Positions 11,401 to 20,590 of a DNA stretch of 64,000 bases are shown piece after piece. Positions within the stretch are counted from its first letter, which is position 1, and each line of letters starts with the position of its first letter. Below the pieces are notes generated by a model. It made no database searches. It saw only the letters and a program-made list of their open reading frames with translations, and was not told where the DNA came from. A program made the translations under genes and the position numbers. The stretch lies in the NCBI GenBank assembly GCA_907165065.1, contig OU015541.1, forward strand, positions 3,720,001 through 3,784,000. The letters run 5' to 3'. Origin of the DNA: Caprimulgus europaeus (taxonomy: Eukaryota; Chordata; Aves; Caprimulgiformes; Caprimulgidae).

Positions 11401-14400
11401 CCTTCACCTGCTCCCCGAGTGTCTTTGTGGGGAAAAGGAACAGGCCCTGGGTGCAGCCATCAGCCTGGCTGGGGGAGGATGAGGAGAGCAGTGCCATGGG
11501 GGTGCTTGGCCAGTGCAGTCCTGGGAGCATCAGGGAGAACATCACTTGGTGCTCCTGCCTGTCCCCAAATGGCAACGTGTGGCCCTGTCTCTCCCTGCCT
11601 TCAGGCCACAGGAGACTACCTGGGCATTGTGCTCAAGGACCACAAAGTGCAGTGGATCTACAAACTGGGTGATGAGGAGCCAGCCTCCCTAACCGTTGAT
11701 GAGGACATTGGAGAGCAGTTTGCCACCATCAGCATCAACAGGTAAGAGACTGGTGGGACACATCCCGAGGAAGTTCAGCAGGAAACTGTCCCTGAAGTGG
11801 ATATGGGTTGGGCTATGCCCAAGCTCAGACAGGTCCTGAGCTTGCCAAGGTGCTGTGGACCCCATCATCCAGTCCATCCCTAAAGGATCAACACTGAGAT
11901 ACCTCAAAAAAACTAGCAGGGAGATGGTGTCTTACCAGGTCATGGAGGGTCTGGGGGTTCCTGCAGGAGAGGAAAGATGGAGCTCATCATGGAGGGTCCA
12001 TTCAGCCTTGTGGCAGTGCTGATATCACAACTGCTGACTCCTTTTTGCTGTGGGGCTCCCCGGTGGGAGATGCACCCCTTTTGGGTAGGGCTGTGTAGGA
12101 GGACCCTTTGCTCAGGGAGGGCAGGGCTTGTTCCTCTTTGGGTGTCTCCAAATGTTGACCACTCCTCCCTGCCACAGGATCCTGCAGTATGGGCACATGT
12201 CAGTGATCGTGGAGAGGCAGACAGTGCACGAGACCAAGGGAGACAGCGTGGCCAAGGGGGAGCAGGGGCTGCTCAACCTCGACCCACGCAACGTGGTCTT
12301 CTACGTGGGTGGCTACCCTTCCAGCTTCACGGTGAGACAGGCAGCGGGGAGGGAGGCTTGGTTTGCTAGGAGGCATCAGTGATACCTCTGGAGCTTCTTG
12401 AGGAGGGAGGGAAGCCCTTGATCTCATGGGAAAACCAGGATCAAGCTTGCTCTGTCTGGTTTCATTCCCAGCCTCCTCCTGCTTTGCGCTATCCCAGCTA
12501 CCGCGGGTGCCTGGAGCTGGACACGCTGAACGAGGAGGTGGTGAGCCTGTACAACTTCCAACACACCTTCCAGGTGGATACTACTGCCGAGAAGCCCTGT
12601 GCAAGGTGGGGCACCGTGCCAGGCTGGGGGCAGCTCTGGTCCATGACGCTTACCCTGACCCTTGGCTGCCCCAGAGCATGGCACTTGGCTTTGCAATGAT
12701 GCCTTGGGCCTCTTCTTCTTGCGTGGCTCAGGTCCAAGTCTACAGGAGACCCTTGGTTGACTGATGGCTCCTACTTTGATGGCACTGGTTATGCAGAGAT
12801 CAAGTTTGAGAGCCAGTTTGGCACAACCAAGCGCTTCGAGCAGGAGATCCGTGTGGTTTCCTACAATGGCATCCTCTTCTTCCTGGAGAATCAGGCAGGT
12901 GCTTGCTCCCCTGGGGAGCCTTCACCCCTCAGCCTCAGCCAGCGGGCTGGGACAATCCCAGCCCCACTTGCAGGTATTTCCAGTTCAGGGCCCTGGGGAG
13001 AAGAGGGCTTTGGAGATGGCAGTGCTCCTTGGAGCAGCATTTCTGCACTATTGTTAAAAGCCACAAGAGGGCTGGTGGACCCACAGCAGAGGCAACCACT
13101 GGTCTGGTGCTGGAGGGACTCCCCTGAACTCCAAGAGCACCCACACCCAGACCCTCTGAGCTGGGCCAGGGTTTGCTGGGGCAGGCAGTGGTGCCAGGAG
13201 CGTCTCCAGCCTGTGGTGCTGTGGGGCACAGGGCTGCTGTTTGCAGAAAAACCCCCAATCATTGTCCCAGTGATGAGTCAAGGCACCACAGTGGGACCTG
13301 CTCCCACCAATGCTAAAGGGCAGGTTGGGCTCAGCACCTGGACACCAGGAGATGGGGCTGAGCATCCATCCTGCCTCCCCAGGGTCAGTTCCTGTGTCTG
13401 GCCATCCGGGATGGGAAGCTGGTGCTTTACTATGACTTCAGCAGTGGCCTGGAGATGGCAAAACCCAGCAGCAACTCCTCCTCCCTCACCATCAGCAGCA
13501 CCACAAACAAAGCGGTAAGGGGGGCTCCTTGGGGGGCTCCTTGTCCAGAGGGTGCGGGGGACACCCAGACCCTTGGTTTGGGCAGGGAACAGCTGCAAGA
13601 AGTTATTTGACTGGAACAATGAACCAGACACCTCGTGCTGCCCTCTGTGATGGACATAATTGTCCCAGGCTGGCAGATCATTTTTCTCCTCTGTCTCCAG
13701 ATCCAGATTTTCCTCCTCAAAATGAATAACAAGAAGCGCATCCTGGTGCGGCTGGAGCGTCTCACCATCTTCATGGTGGAGCAGGAGAATTCCCTGGAGA
13801 ACGCTGTCTCCTACTACCTGGGTGGTGTGCCCCCAGCTGTGCTGCCCCCCAGGTGGGTCCAGCCTGCAGTGGGGTGGGACAGTCCACATCTTCCCCTCTG
13901 CTGTCCTTGGTGGTGGCCCTGGCCCTTTCTCAGCCATGTCCAGGGGTGTTGGGGCCCTGCTGAGGCTCTGGGGGGAGAAACCAGAGATATCCTCTTCCTG
14001 CCCGTCACTGTGAGCTGTTGAGGATGGACATCTCCATCCCTGGTGAGGGATGAGGTGCTGGTGGGTGTCACTGAGTCCTCTCTTGCTGTGCTGGGTGCTT
14101 TGGAGCAGCCTTGTGCCTGAGGCACTGGAGATACTCGTGGTCATCATGGGTCCCTCCCAGACACTGTTTGAAGGGCTGCAGTGTCACATTGTGCCTGGGA
14201 CTGTCCTCATAACACCACTCGCTTCTCCTGCAGCTTGAAAGCGCTCTTCCCCACGGGTGGGCCCATCCGGGGCTGCATGAAGGGCTTGAAGGCTCTGGGC
14301 AAATATGTTGACCTGAAGCGTATGAGCACTGTTGGCGTGAGCTACGGGTGCACCTCGGACCTCCTGGTAAGCACAAAGCCCTGGCAGCCTGGCCAGCATG

Positions 14401-17400
14401 CTGGGGAGAGGGTCTGTCAGGGACCCCCAGGACAGACCTGACCTCCCTCGGTCACACAGAGACAAGATAAAAACCCCCAGGTCCTCAGGGCAGAGGGGTT
14501 GTGTCCAGGTGCTCCACATGGAGCCAGCGAGGACCTGAGCACCTCAGTCACCCTCCCAGCACCCCTGAAGCACCAGGGCTGGGCTCACCTCACCTCCATG
14601 GTGTCCCTTGCAGGTGGCTCGCTCAGTCAGTGTCCATGGCCATGGCTACCTGACCCTGGCCCTGAAGGACGTGCCAGGGCTGCGGGACTTCTACAGCGGC
14701 TTCAGCTTCCGGACAAGCCAGCGTGAGGGGCTGCTGTACCACCACCCCACCCAGGTGGGCACCTGCAGTCCCCTTGGGTGCTGGGCAGAAACATCTGCTC
14801 CAGCTCTGGGGATGGTGCTGCTCCCCCTTGGGGAAGGGGGGGATTTTGGTGGGGCCAGGGGGTGAGTCCACAGTGAAATCTGCACCCTGAGCTCCTGGAG
14901 GGTGGTGGAGAAATGGCCCCTTCCTTGGGTTCAGCTGCTGAGCAGCAATGGGGTGATGCTTTCTGCAGGAGGGGACGTGCCAAGTGTCCCTCCAGAAGGG
15001 CCAACTGACCTTGAACCTGCTGGAAACCGAAGTCACCACTGGAAATGTCTACGCAGATGACAGGACCCACTACGTGGCCTTCTACAGCGATGCCCGTGGG
15101 TAGGTGTGGTGGTGGTGCACAGGGGATGGGGTGCTGGTGGCACACGGGGGGGACGGGGGTGCTGGTGGCGCACGGGGGATGGGGGTGCTGGTGGCGCCCG
15201 GGGACCTGCCCAGCCCACGCTGCTCGTCCCACGCTGCTCGTCCCACGCAGGGTCCGGCTGTACGTGGACGATGAGTTGCAAGACAGCACCGCAGGCACGG
15301 GGCCCAGCCGGCGGCAGCGGCGGCAGGACGGGCGGCTGCTCTTCCAGCTTGGGGGCTCACCAGAGCCGGGTGTCCTCAGCAACCTCACCGGCTGCATCGG
15401 GAATGTCTTCGTCAAGCGGTGAGCATTGCCGTGCCACTTCCCAGAGAGTGGGCATCAGCCCCTTCCTGCCTCCTGGCTGGCGTGGTGGTGGAGACCCCTT
15501 CTCCCTCTGTGTAGGACGTCAGAGCCACAGATGGTGGTGGACCTGCAGCAGAACGTGGAGAGCATCAATGTCACCATGAGCTGTCCTTGGGGTGAGCAGC
15601 CACAGCAGCTCAGAGTCACTCCAAAGAAGGACAGGAGGAAACCCAAGGTACCAGCTGCTGCCAAAACTCCCCACCCTCCTGAGATGCCACCGCTGCCCCC
15701 TTGCTGAGCACCTCTGCCCCATGACACTGCACAGATGTTCCTCTCACTCCGTTCCTTGGTGCCTCTTGTGCAGGTGCTGGGCAGGCCTGCCTCGAAGGAC
15801 CGCCGCCACGATCGGGACGGGCTCTGCCAGCTGCACCCACAGCCCCGCGCAGCTGGGGACACCTTCCGCTTCGGGGGTGCCCCAAGCAGTCGCTGGGAGT
15901 TTGAGGAGCTCCCAGCTTCCTTTGGCCAGAGGTGAGGCTCACCCCATGCCCACCCCACACAAGCTTGGCTCCAGGGACCACTTGGAGAGCAGGTGTCCTT
16001 GGAAGTTGTGGGAGAGCAGGGTGCTCCCATCACCCCCCTGTCCCTGCAGGTCCCATTTCTCCCTGGAGGTGAAGCTGAACTCCTCCAGTGGGATGCTCTT
16101 CTACGTGGCGGGCGAGCGGGGCACCTTCATGGCTCTCTTCATCTCCAACGGGCGCTTTGTCTTTGTGGTGGACGTCGGCGGGCGCCGGCTGCGCATCCGC
16201 AGCAAGGACAAGTACCGTGACCGGCGGTGGCACACGGTGAGCGGGGGGTTGGGGCCCATCAGGACCTCCTGGAGCCACCTTGCTCCTGTGAGCCCATTGC
16301 TGGGTGCCCGTGCAGGCGTTAGCTGGGTGCAGCCCTGCTCAGGGCATCACTCCTCTTTGCAGACAGGACACTCGCTGTCCCACGGGAGCAAAGGGGACAG
16401 TGAAAACACAGCCAGGGCTGGCTGAACCTCCCAGCTGAGGTCTCCCTTCCCCGGGGTGCACCCCTGGGGCTCCTCCCACCCCAGGAAGCCCCCAGCCCTG
16501 GCACTGACCTTTGGTCCTTGCAGGTTTTCTTCAGCAGAGACCAGAGCCGAGCCCAGCTAGTCATTGACGGGCTGCGAGCCCAGGATGCTGCAGTAGCCAC
16601 CCCAGGGCTCTTTGTGGCCAGGAGCCCCTTGTACGTGGGGGGGATGCCAGCTGGAAAAGCCAAGGCTCACATACCGGTAAGGGCTTGGTGGTCCCAGGGC
16701 GTGGCCCTGTCTCAGCTCCCAGTCCCATGGCATTGCCCCATGGCATTGCCCCATGGCATTGCCCCACGCCTGCCCCTTTTTGGCCCCTCCATGCTCACTC
16801 TGGTGGCTGCTCTCCACAGGTTGCATCAGCCTCCAGCTTCGACGGCTGCTTGAGGAATCCACAGCTGGATGGGAGGCCACTGAGTCCCCCCTCACGCACC
16901 TTTGGGGTGACGCCATGCTATGAGGGTGCGCTGGAGAGAGGGGTCTTCTTCGCTGCAGATGGCGGGTCTGTCACTCTAGGTAATCCACAGCAGCCCAGGC
17001 TGGCTCCCACAGCCCTGGGACTGGGGGGGACACATCTCATGGCAGGTCCCTGGTTCCCCTCCTCACCAGGAGCATTTCTTTTCCAGCTGATGCAGTGGCA
17101 ACCGAGCAGGACTTGAAGGTGACACTGGAGGTCCGTCCCCGCAGTGCCTCTGGCCTCATCTTCCACATTGGCACGAGGAGGAGCCACCATCTCCTGCTAT
17201 ACATGGAGGAGACGAAGGTAAGGGGAGGGTGGCTTTCCCACAGGTTTTCAGAGGCAGCAGCCATCTCCTGCCCAGCTCCCTGGGCTCTAATGGGTCTGTC
17301 TCACACACCAGGTCACTGTGAGAGCCAACGCTGGGGCTGAGGAGTTCTCTGCGTCAGTGACGTGCCCATCTCTCTGCGACGGGCAGTGGCACACCATCGC

Positions 17401-18675
17401 AGGTGAGGTGACAGCCAGCACGGGGCTCTGGGACGCTGCTCCCCTCCTGCTGCCCAGCCCACGTCTCCTGGAGGGAGCCCAGGGCCCTTCCTCGGGTATT
17501 TAAACTCCAGCTCCCACCTGTACGCACTTAACTGGGGAGATTGTAGCTGCTATTAAGTCATTTCCTAATTAGGAGTCCTTGCCTGATCTCGTTAGTGCTG
17601 TCAGGTCTGGTGGCACTGACCTGTTTCCCCAGGTCAGGGAGCAGCCAGGGATGTCCCATGGTCCTGCTGGGCCAGTCCTGTCCTGGGCTCCATCCAGGGC
17701 TGTCCTGCTGCAAGCCAAAGCCCAGCTCGTGCAGATTGTAGCCAGGGGGCTCCAAGGCTGCAGCTGGGACCAGGGCTTTGCAGGATTCACACTTGTGTGG
17801 GTGAAACTCGGCCTTCACTGTGTTTGGATTGAGCAAGTGGGTGGGTTTTGCATCAAGCCCTTTCTGGGGTCACAGTTACAGCCCCTGTCTCAGCACAGCT
17901 CTGGTTGAAGCCCTCATCTTGGTCAACCCAGCACCAGGTGAGAGCCAGCACATTCTCCTGGCATGTTTTCAGCTTCAGGACCTCCCCCCATCTGTGGCTG
18001 GAGCCCCTCATGCCCAGCATGTGCTGTCCCACCAGGGGACAGCCCCTCCAGGGTGGCCCTCAATCAACACACTGTGCTTTATGGGTGGCTGCTGTGGCCA
18101 AAGGACAGATTTTGGGGGAGGCTCTCCAAACTCTGGGCATTTCCCAAGAGCCAGGACAGCTCCTCTGACCCTCCCAGTAGATCTGCTCTGCTCCAGCACT
18201 GGTCTGTGCCAGAGGGTGGGGATGGACTTGCTCTCCAGGTGAGGAACCAGCACTGACTCTTGTTTTCTTTCCAAGTTACCAAATGGAAAAACATAATCCA
18301 GGTTGATGTGGACACAGAAGGCAACTACACAGTAGGACCCAACCAGCCTCCTGCACCCAGCACAAGGGCAACCTTCTACATGGGGGGGCTGCCAGGTGAG
18401 TTGGGAAAGACCCTCCAGGCCACACCCCAAAGCCAAGAGGTGCTGTTCCAGGTGCAGGATGGAGGTACTTGTCCCCTGTCCCTCATTAGCCAGACTAATG
18501 CTCGCGTGTTCCTTCTGCAGAGACAGACCCGGCCAGCGCAGCGGCACCGTTACCTCCCCTCCCTCGTTACCTGGGCTGCATAAGGAACCTGGTGATTAAC
18601 CGGAGCCACGTGGACCTGCCACGAGTGGGGACTGTCAGGGGTTCCGTTGGCCTCAAGGGTTGCCCTGTGTTGTAA
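241..18675 (+). CDS. LAMA5: Laminin subunit alpha-5, 3' part (40 exons, 5' end outside window)
   Basis: This is the alpha chain of laminin-511/521, a secreted basement-membrane trimer that binds integrins, BCAM and dystroglycan. Forty exons can be chained with GT-AG borders (one GC-AG) and consistent phases. They total 5,811 nt, giving 1,936 residues and a TAA at 18673. Domain order is C-terminal laminin IV (residues 1-70), LE repeats (70-395), coiled coil II/I (400-964), LG1-LG3 (965-1525), a basic linker (1525-1585) and LG4-LG5 (1586-1936). This order and the long runs alignable to recalled vertebrate LAMA5 separate it from LAMA1-4. The start codon and N-terminal half lie upstream of base 1. 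The neighbouring ADRM1 and OSBPL2 match the human LAMA5 locus, which supports the call. Exon coordinates are in the four segment entries. Confidence 0.96.
472..1303 (+). other. LAMA5 intron holding a CR1 copy
   Basis: The donor is CAG|GTAATG at 471/472 and the acceptor is CCTCAG before 1304. The first half is a CR1 fragment (about 520-782). The rest is unique sequence with no recognisable element. Confidence 0.85.
520..782 (+). mobile_element. CR1 LINE 3' fragment
   Basis: This has the typical CR1 3' region: an AGGAAGAAATTCTTCACTGTGAG block, a CACTGGCCCAGGTTGCCCAGAGA block, AAGGTCCCTTCCAACCCAAACC and a terminal ATTCTATGATT repeat. It is 5'-truncated and lies in the same orientation as LAMA5. 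It diverges moderately from the other CR1 copies here. Confidence 0.9.
3055..3305 (+). mobile_element. CR1 LINE 3' fragment
   Basis: From about 3140 the sequence shows CCCAGAGAGGGTGTGGAGTC, CTCTGGAGATGTCCAAAACC and GGTTGGATTGGATGATCTCC, and it ends in a TGTGATTCTGTG tail. It is 5'-truncated and sense to LAMA5, inside the intron 2794-3464. It is very similar to the 3' part of the copy at 4590-5235, so both are probably one CR1 subfamily. Confidence 0.9.
3715..3935 (+). mobile_element. CR1 LINE 3' fragment, diverged
   Basis: Blocks seen are GGATGTGAGGAAGAATTCCTT, GGGGTTGCCCAGGGCGGTGG, GGAGTCCCCATCCCTGGAGG and GACCTTAAAGGTCTTTTTCC. There is no clear terminal octamer repeat. The GGTGGAGTCCCCATCCCTGG version groups it with the copy at 28560-28922 rather than with the copies at 3055 and 4590. 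It lies inside LAMA5 intron 3566-4246. Confidence 0.82.
4590..5235 (+). mobile_element. CR1 LINE 3' portion with reverse-transcriptase ORF remnant
   Basis: About 640 bp inside LAMA5 intron 4428-5328, in gene orientation. At 4621-4782 it encodes a remnant of the CR1 ORF2 C-terminus (the [26 protein letters not shown] block), broken after that by frame changes. It then runs through the 3' region (GGTGTGGAGTCTCCATCTCT) to a TTCTGTGATGCTGTGATG tail. It is homologous to the better preserved copy at 57240-57882. Confidence 0.92.
5556..10935 (+). CDS. LAMA5: LAMA5 segment: coiled-coil domain II/I (long arm)
   Basis: Exons are 5556-5707, 5787-5897, 6930-7041, 7561-7731, 8651-8847, 8962-9078, 9156-9310, 9535-9676, 9973-10075, 10160-10273, 10394-10573 and 10793-10935. 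The segment starts with a CDSC pair (exon 5556), the position of the interchain disulfides that lock alpha, beta and gamma chains together. About 560 residues follow that are rich in Glu, Lys, Arg, Gln, Leu and Ala with heptad spacing and no cysteines of note, as expected for laminin domains II and I. Sequence drifts most from mammals here, so exon calls rest on splice signals and phase as well as similarity. The exon 5556-5707 donor (GTGCGT) is weak, but it is the site that keeps frame and length with the human chain. Confidence 0.9.
5898..6929 (+). other. LAMA5 intron without recognisable content
   Basis: A 1,032-base intron between the coiled-coil exons 5787-5897 and 6930-7041. The donor is GTAGGG and the acceptor TTGTTGTAG. 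I see no mobile element, RNA gene or conserved exon-like ORF in it. Confidence 0.75.
7834..7895 (-). mobile_element. CR1 LINE 3' end, inverted fragment
   Basis: ATCATAGAATCATTTGGTTG followed by GAAAAGACCTTTGAATTCATG is the reverse complement of a CR1 3' end (AAGGTCTTTTCC, then the ATTCTATGAT octamers). Only about 60 bases are convincing. It is antisense to LAMA5 inside intron 7732-8650. Confidence 0.75.
8290..8490 (+). mobile_element. Old, degraded CR1-like fragment
   Basis: AGTACTGGAACAGGCCTCAGG, GGGCTTCTCCATCATCTGGAG and CCTTTCAGGCATGGCTGGGTG resemble the CR1 3' consensus order (GCACTGGAACAGGCTGCCC, then GTGGAGTCTCCATCTCTGGAG, then a TTCAAGGCTAGGTTGGA-like block). The tail octamers are not visible. 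The call rests on order and partial identity only. Confidence 0.5.
8892..8935. repeat. 22-bp perfect tandem duplication
   Basis: The unit GGGCCCACCCTGGCCCTGCC plus AG occurs twice back to back (8892-8913 and 8914-8935) in the short LAMA5 intron 8848-8961. Confidence 0.9.
11159..15647 (+). CDS. LAMA5: LAMA5 segment: laminin G domains LG1-LG3 and linker start
   Basis: Exons are 11159-11344, 11605-11741, 12178-12331, 12472-12605, 12732-12894, 13383-13514, 13701-13852, 14234-14366, 14614-14754, 14969-15099, 15251-15418 and 15515-15647. LG1-LG3 form the integrin-binding head of laminin-511. Recognisable blocks include KVPMKFNG (LG1 start), [29 protein letters not shown], a [14 protein letters not shown] block in LG2 and LALKDV with a later YVDDEL in LG3. 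The intron after 12894 uses a GC donor. LG1 and LG3 each contain an RQRRQ motif absent from the human chain as I recall it. The last exon has an internal GTGAGC at 15592 that would leave phase 1; the donor at 15648 keeps phase 0 with exon 15774, so the longer form is preferred. Confidence 0.93.
15100..15250. repeat. Minisatellite filling a short LAMA5 intron
   Basis: The 151-base intron between exons 14969-15099 and 15251-15418 is mostly two tandem arrays. One has three to four imperfect units of about 27-30 bp built on GGGTGCTGGTGGCGCACGGG. The other has two copies of a 16-bp CACGCTGCTCGTCC-containing unit abutting the acceptor CACGCAG. Array length change would alter intron size and the polypyrimidine region. 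Confidence 0.85.
15774..18675 (+). CDS. LAMA5: LAMA5 segment: LG3-LG4 linker, LG4 and LG5, stop
   Basis: Exons are 15774-15931, 16050-16236, 16524-16676, 16820-16979, 17087-17217, 17312-17402, 18276-18395 and 18521-18675. The first exon continues an Arg/Lys-rich linker (DRRHDRDG) before LG4 begins near DTFRFGG. LG4 shows the pattern [19 protein letters not shown] and [18 protein letters not shown]5 shows [20 protein letters not shown] and [17 protein letters not shown]. In laminins this pair binds alpha-dystroglycan and heparan sulfate. The frame closes with TAA at 18673-18675, a few residues after a final Cys, as in the family. Splice phase is consistent throughout, so no exon appears to be missing from the 873-base intron 17403-18275. 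Confidence 0.92.
16725..16767. repeat. 14-bp tandem repeat, about three units
   Basis: CCATGGCATTGCCC is repeated about three times with only edge differences, in LAMA5 intron 16677-16819. Confidence 0.9.
17403..18275 (+). other. LAMA5 intron in LG5, no recognisable element
   Basis: An 873-base intron with donor GTGAGG and acceptor CTTTCCAAG. Splice phase (1 to 1) is preserved across it, so no exon is needed inside. Nothing else is recognised. Confidence 0.75.
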
Positions 18676-19156
18676 GTGCACCTCTGTGTACAGCCTGACC
18701 AGCAGAACCCTGTGCTGCTCCCTGGGCCCCAGATGTCACCTACTCGATGGCATCAACCGTGGTCAAACATCCCTGATCTCCAGCGACTGCAGGTGCCAAG
18801 TCTGGGGCCAAAACCAGAGAGGGGCCACGAACCCAAGGGGAAAGAGGGCAGGGGGAGGAAAAGGGGGCACTTTGGGGACATCATTCACAAATATAACCAA
18901 AAAAGTTGGAGCAGGAGGCGGTGACAGGTCTGGGTCCTTCCCTGGTGGTCAAGCCCCTGCAGCGGGACTGGTGCTGCCACGTGTCCTCTGCAGAGCGTGG
19001 GCAGGAGCACCCGGCGGCCGTGCAGCGTGTCCTAAATCCTGTTCCCTTTACCCCACACTTACAACACACGTAGATTTAGTTCATGGAACACTCGAGGCTA
19101 TTAATAACAGTCACAGCCTGGCTTCTGCTAAAGGCTGGAGGCAGTTTCTGGTTTAT

Positions 19157-19162
19157 AATAAA
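19157..19162 (+). terminator. LAMA5 proximal poly(A) signal
   Basis: A canonical AATAAA 482 bases after the stop codon. It is followed within about 40 bases by T/G-rich sequence (TTCGGTCACTTTTGTGTTTTT), a suitable downstream element. Confidence 0.7.
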
Positions 19163-19686
19163 TGCAATTAGGACAAACTGGATTAATTCGGTCACTTTTG
19201 TGTTTTTCTAAGCAAGGGACTCATTGAACTTCCCCTCAAGGGCAGTCTCAGTTCACCTGGCACTGCTACACAGAGCTCTGCAAGGAGGGGACTTGGACAA
19301 CATTCTGTTCACAGAATTAGCATCTTCTTAGCAGATTTATTTATAAGAGTAAAAAAAAATAAGGAACAAAATAGTCTGAGGGGTTGTAGAGAGACACCGA
19401 GACCGCTCTGCCTCTGCAGTGGCATTCAGCACTGGTAGCTACACTGACTAAAGTCCTGTTGTGTGAAGCAAGAAACAGTTGCTTGAAAGGGAAGAAACAA
19501 AGGCAGGTCCTTACCTCTGAGTCTGGCTGGGTGGGAGGTGGCACCTGGCTCTCACCCACCCTGCCAGCAGTTGCCTTCTCCTGCTCAGCCTCACTCATGC
19601 CTGGTGTAGTGCAGACTTCACTTGAAAAAACAGTTTTCTCCCAAGACACCCAGTTCACTTGTGCACTTACACGTCATATATGTATT

Positions 19687-19726
19687 TGTGTGTGTGTGTA
19701 TGTGTGTATATATATATATATATATC
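19687..19726. repeat. (TG)n/(TA)n microsatellite
   Basis: About 40 bases of TG dinucleotides running into about ten TA dinucleotides, between the two LAMA5 poly(A) signals. Confidence 0.95.
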
Positions 19727-19935
19727 TAGCCACTTGGGGACAAAATCTTGCTTCTGAAATGGACTTATAACTTATATCATTATATCATGGGGGTTTTGGG
19801 GGTTTTTTATAAGGGGTAAATATTGTAAAATGGGTTTTTAACATGTCCATCTTAAACAACTGTAATTATGGCCTGTTTTTAAGTTGTAGTATTAAAGATG
19901 GTCTTTGTAAATCACTGGTACATACTTTGGAGTCG

Positions 19936-19941
19936 AATAAA
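19936..19941 (+). terminator. LAMA5 distal poly(A) signal
   Basis: A canonical AATAAA followed closely by TTTTATGTTACTCTCTTTTC, a U-rich downstream element. It is the last + strand signal before the convergent ADRM1 end. Confidence 0.7.
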
Positions 19942-19960
19942 GTTTTATGTTACTCTCTTT

Positions 19961-20469
19961 TCACTTTACTGGTGAAGACCAACTATGAGCCTGATGTAGA
20001 ACTGGAAGAGGAAGAATCACCCCCTCAGGAAGCAGCACAATAGGGACATTTTAGTTGTATTTGCCATAAGCAGAAGTGCTGCCAGCAGCTACTGCCCTAA
20101 TTCCTTGTATGCCAGCTGTGGTGGTAGCACTCACATGTTCATGAAGGTGAAGCTCATGTTCAAAGCTGAAGTCCTGCACCCAGGACAGGACAACCCTTGC
20201 AGCAGTACATGTGGGACAACTGAGTGAGCTGGAAGCCCTGACAGATCCCAACCTGATGGGCCCAAAAACCAAGATAGTGGTCAGCAACGTGTCCTTGAGA
20301 TGCTCATTACTCATACAAATCACCAGGCTCAACCCTTTTATCACAAGGAAATCAGAAGAATGAGTCTAGGGTGATGTCAAAAGCATCAAACCCAAACAGC
20401 AAGCAACTCCACTGACAATAAAGAGCAAGTACTGCTTAAGTGCATGTTGAAGAGACTGAGAAAGAACAG
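19961..20469. other. Intergenic gap between convergent LAMA5 and ADRM1
   Basis: About 0.5 kb between the inferred 3' ends. No repeat, ORF with family resemblance or RNA gene is recognised. Confidence 0.6.
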
Positions 20470-20491
20470 TATGGCAGATAAAGAAAATTCC

Positions 20492-20497
20492 TTTATT
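20492..20497 (-). terminator. ADRM1 poly(A) signal
   Basis: TTTATT on the plus strand (AATAAA on the coding strand), 94 bases after the ADRM1 stop codon. This implies a short 3' UTR. Confidence 0.75.
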
Positions 20498-20590
20498 TGT
20501 AGATTTATATAAGCATAATATGAAGTTAGTAATCCTACTGCAGTTGCTTAAGTTAGTATCTAGGAATATCTGTAAGGAAGAGCAAATAAC

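Larger units (their letters stand above)
18676..19960 (+). other. LAMA5: LAMA5 3' UTR (proximal and distal ends)
   Basis: Non-coding sequence after the TAA. It contains two AATAAA signals (19157 and 19936), so either a UTR of about 0.5 kb or one of about 1.3 kb could be made. The distal form would include the TG/TA microsatellite at 19687-19726. The UTR end is inferred from the signals only. Confidence 0.65.

Noticed and set aside
10792-11745. A 317-codon plus-strand open frame
   Set aside because: It begins within a true LAMA5 exon and reads through introns with good splice sites; the spliced chain explains its conserved parts.
20051-20344. A 97-codon minus-strand open frame between LAMA5 and ADRM1
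   Set aside because: No family resemblance, and it sits downstream of the ADRM1 poly(A) signal.
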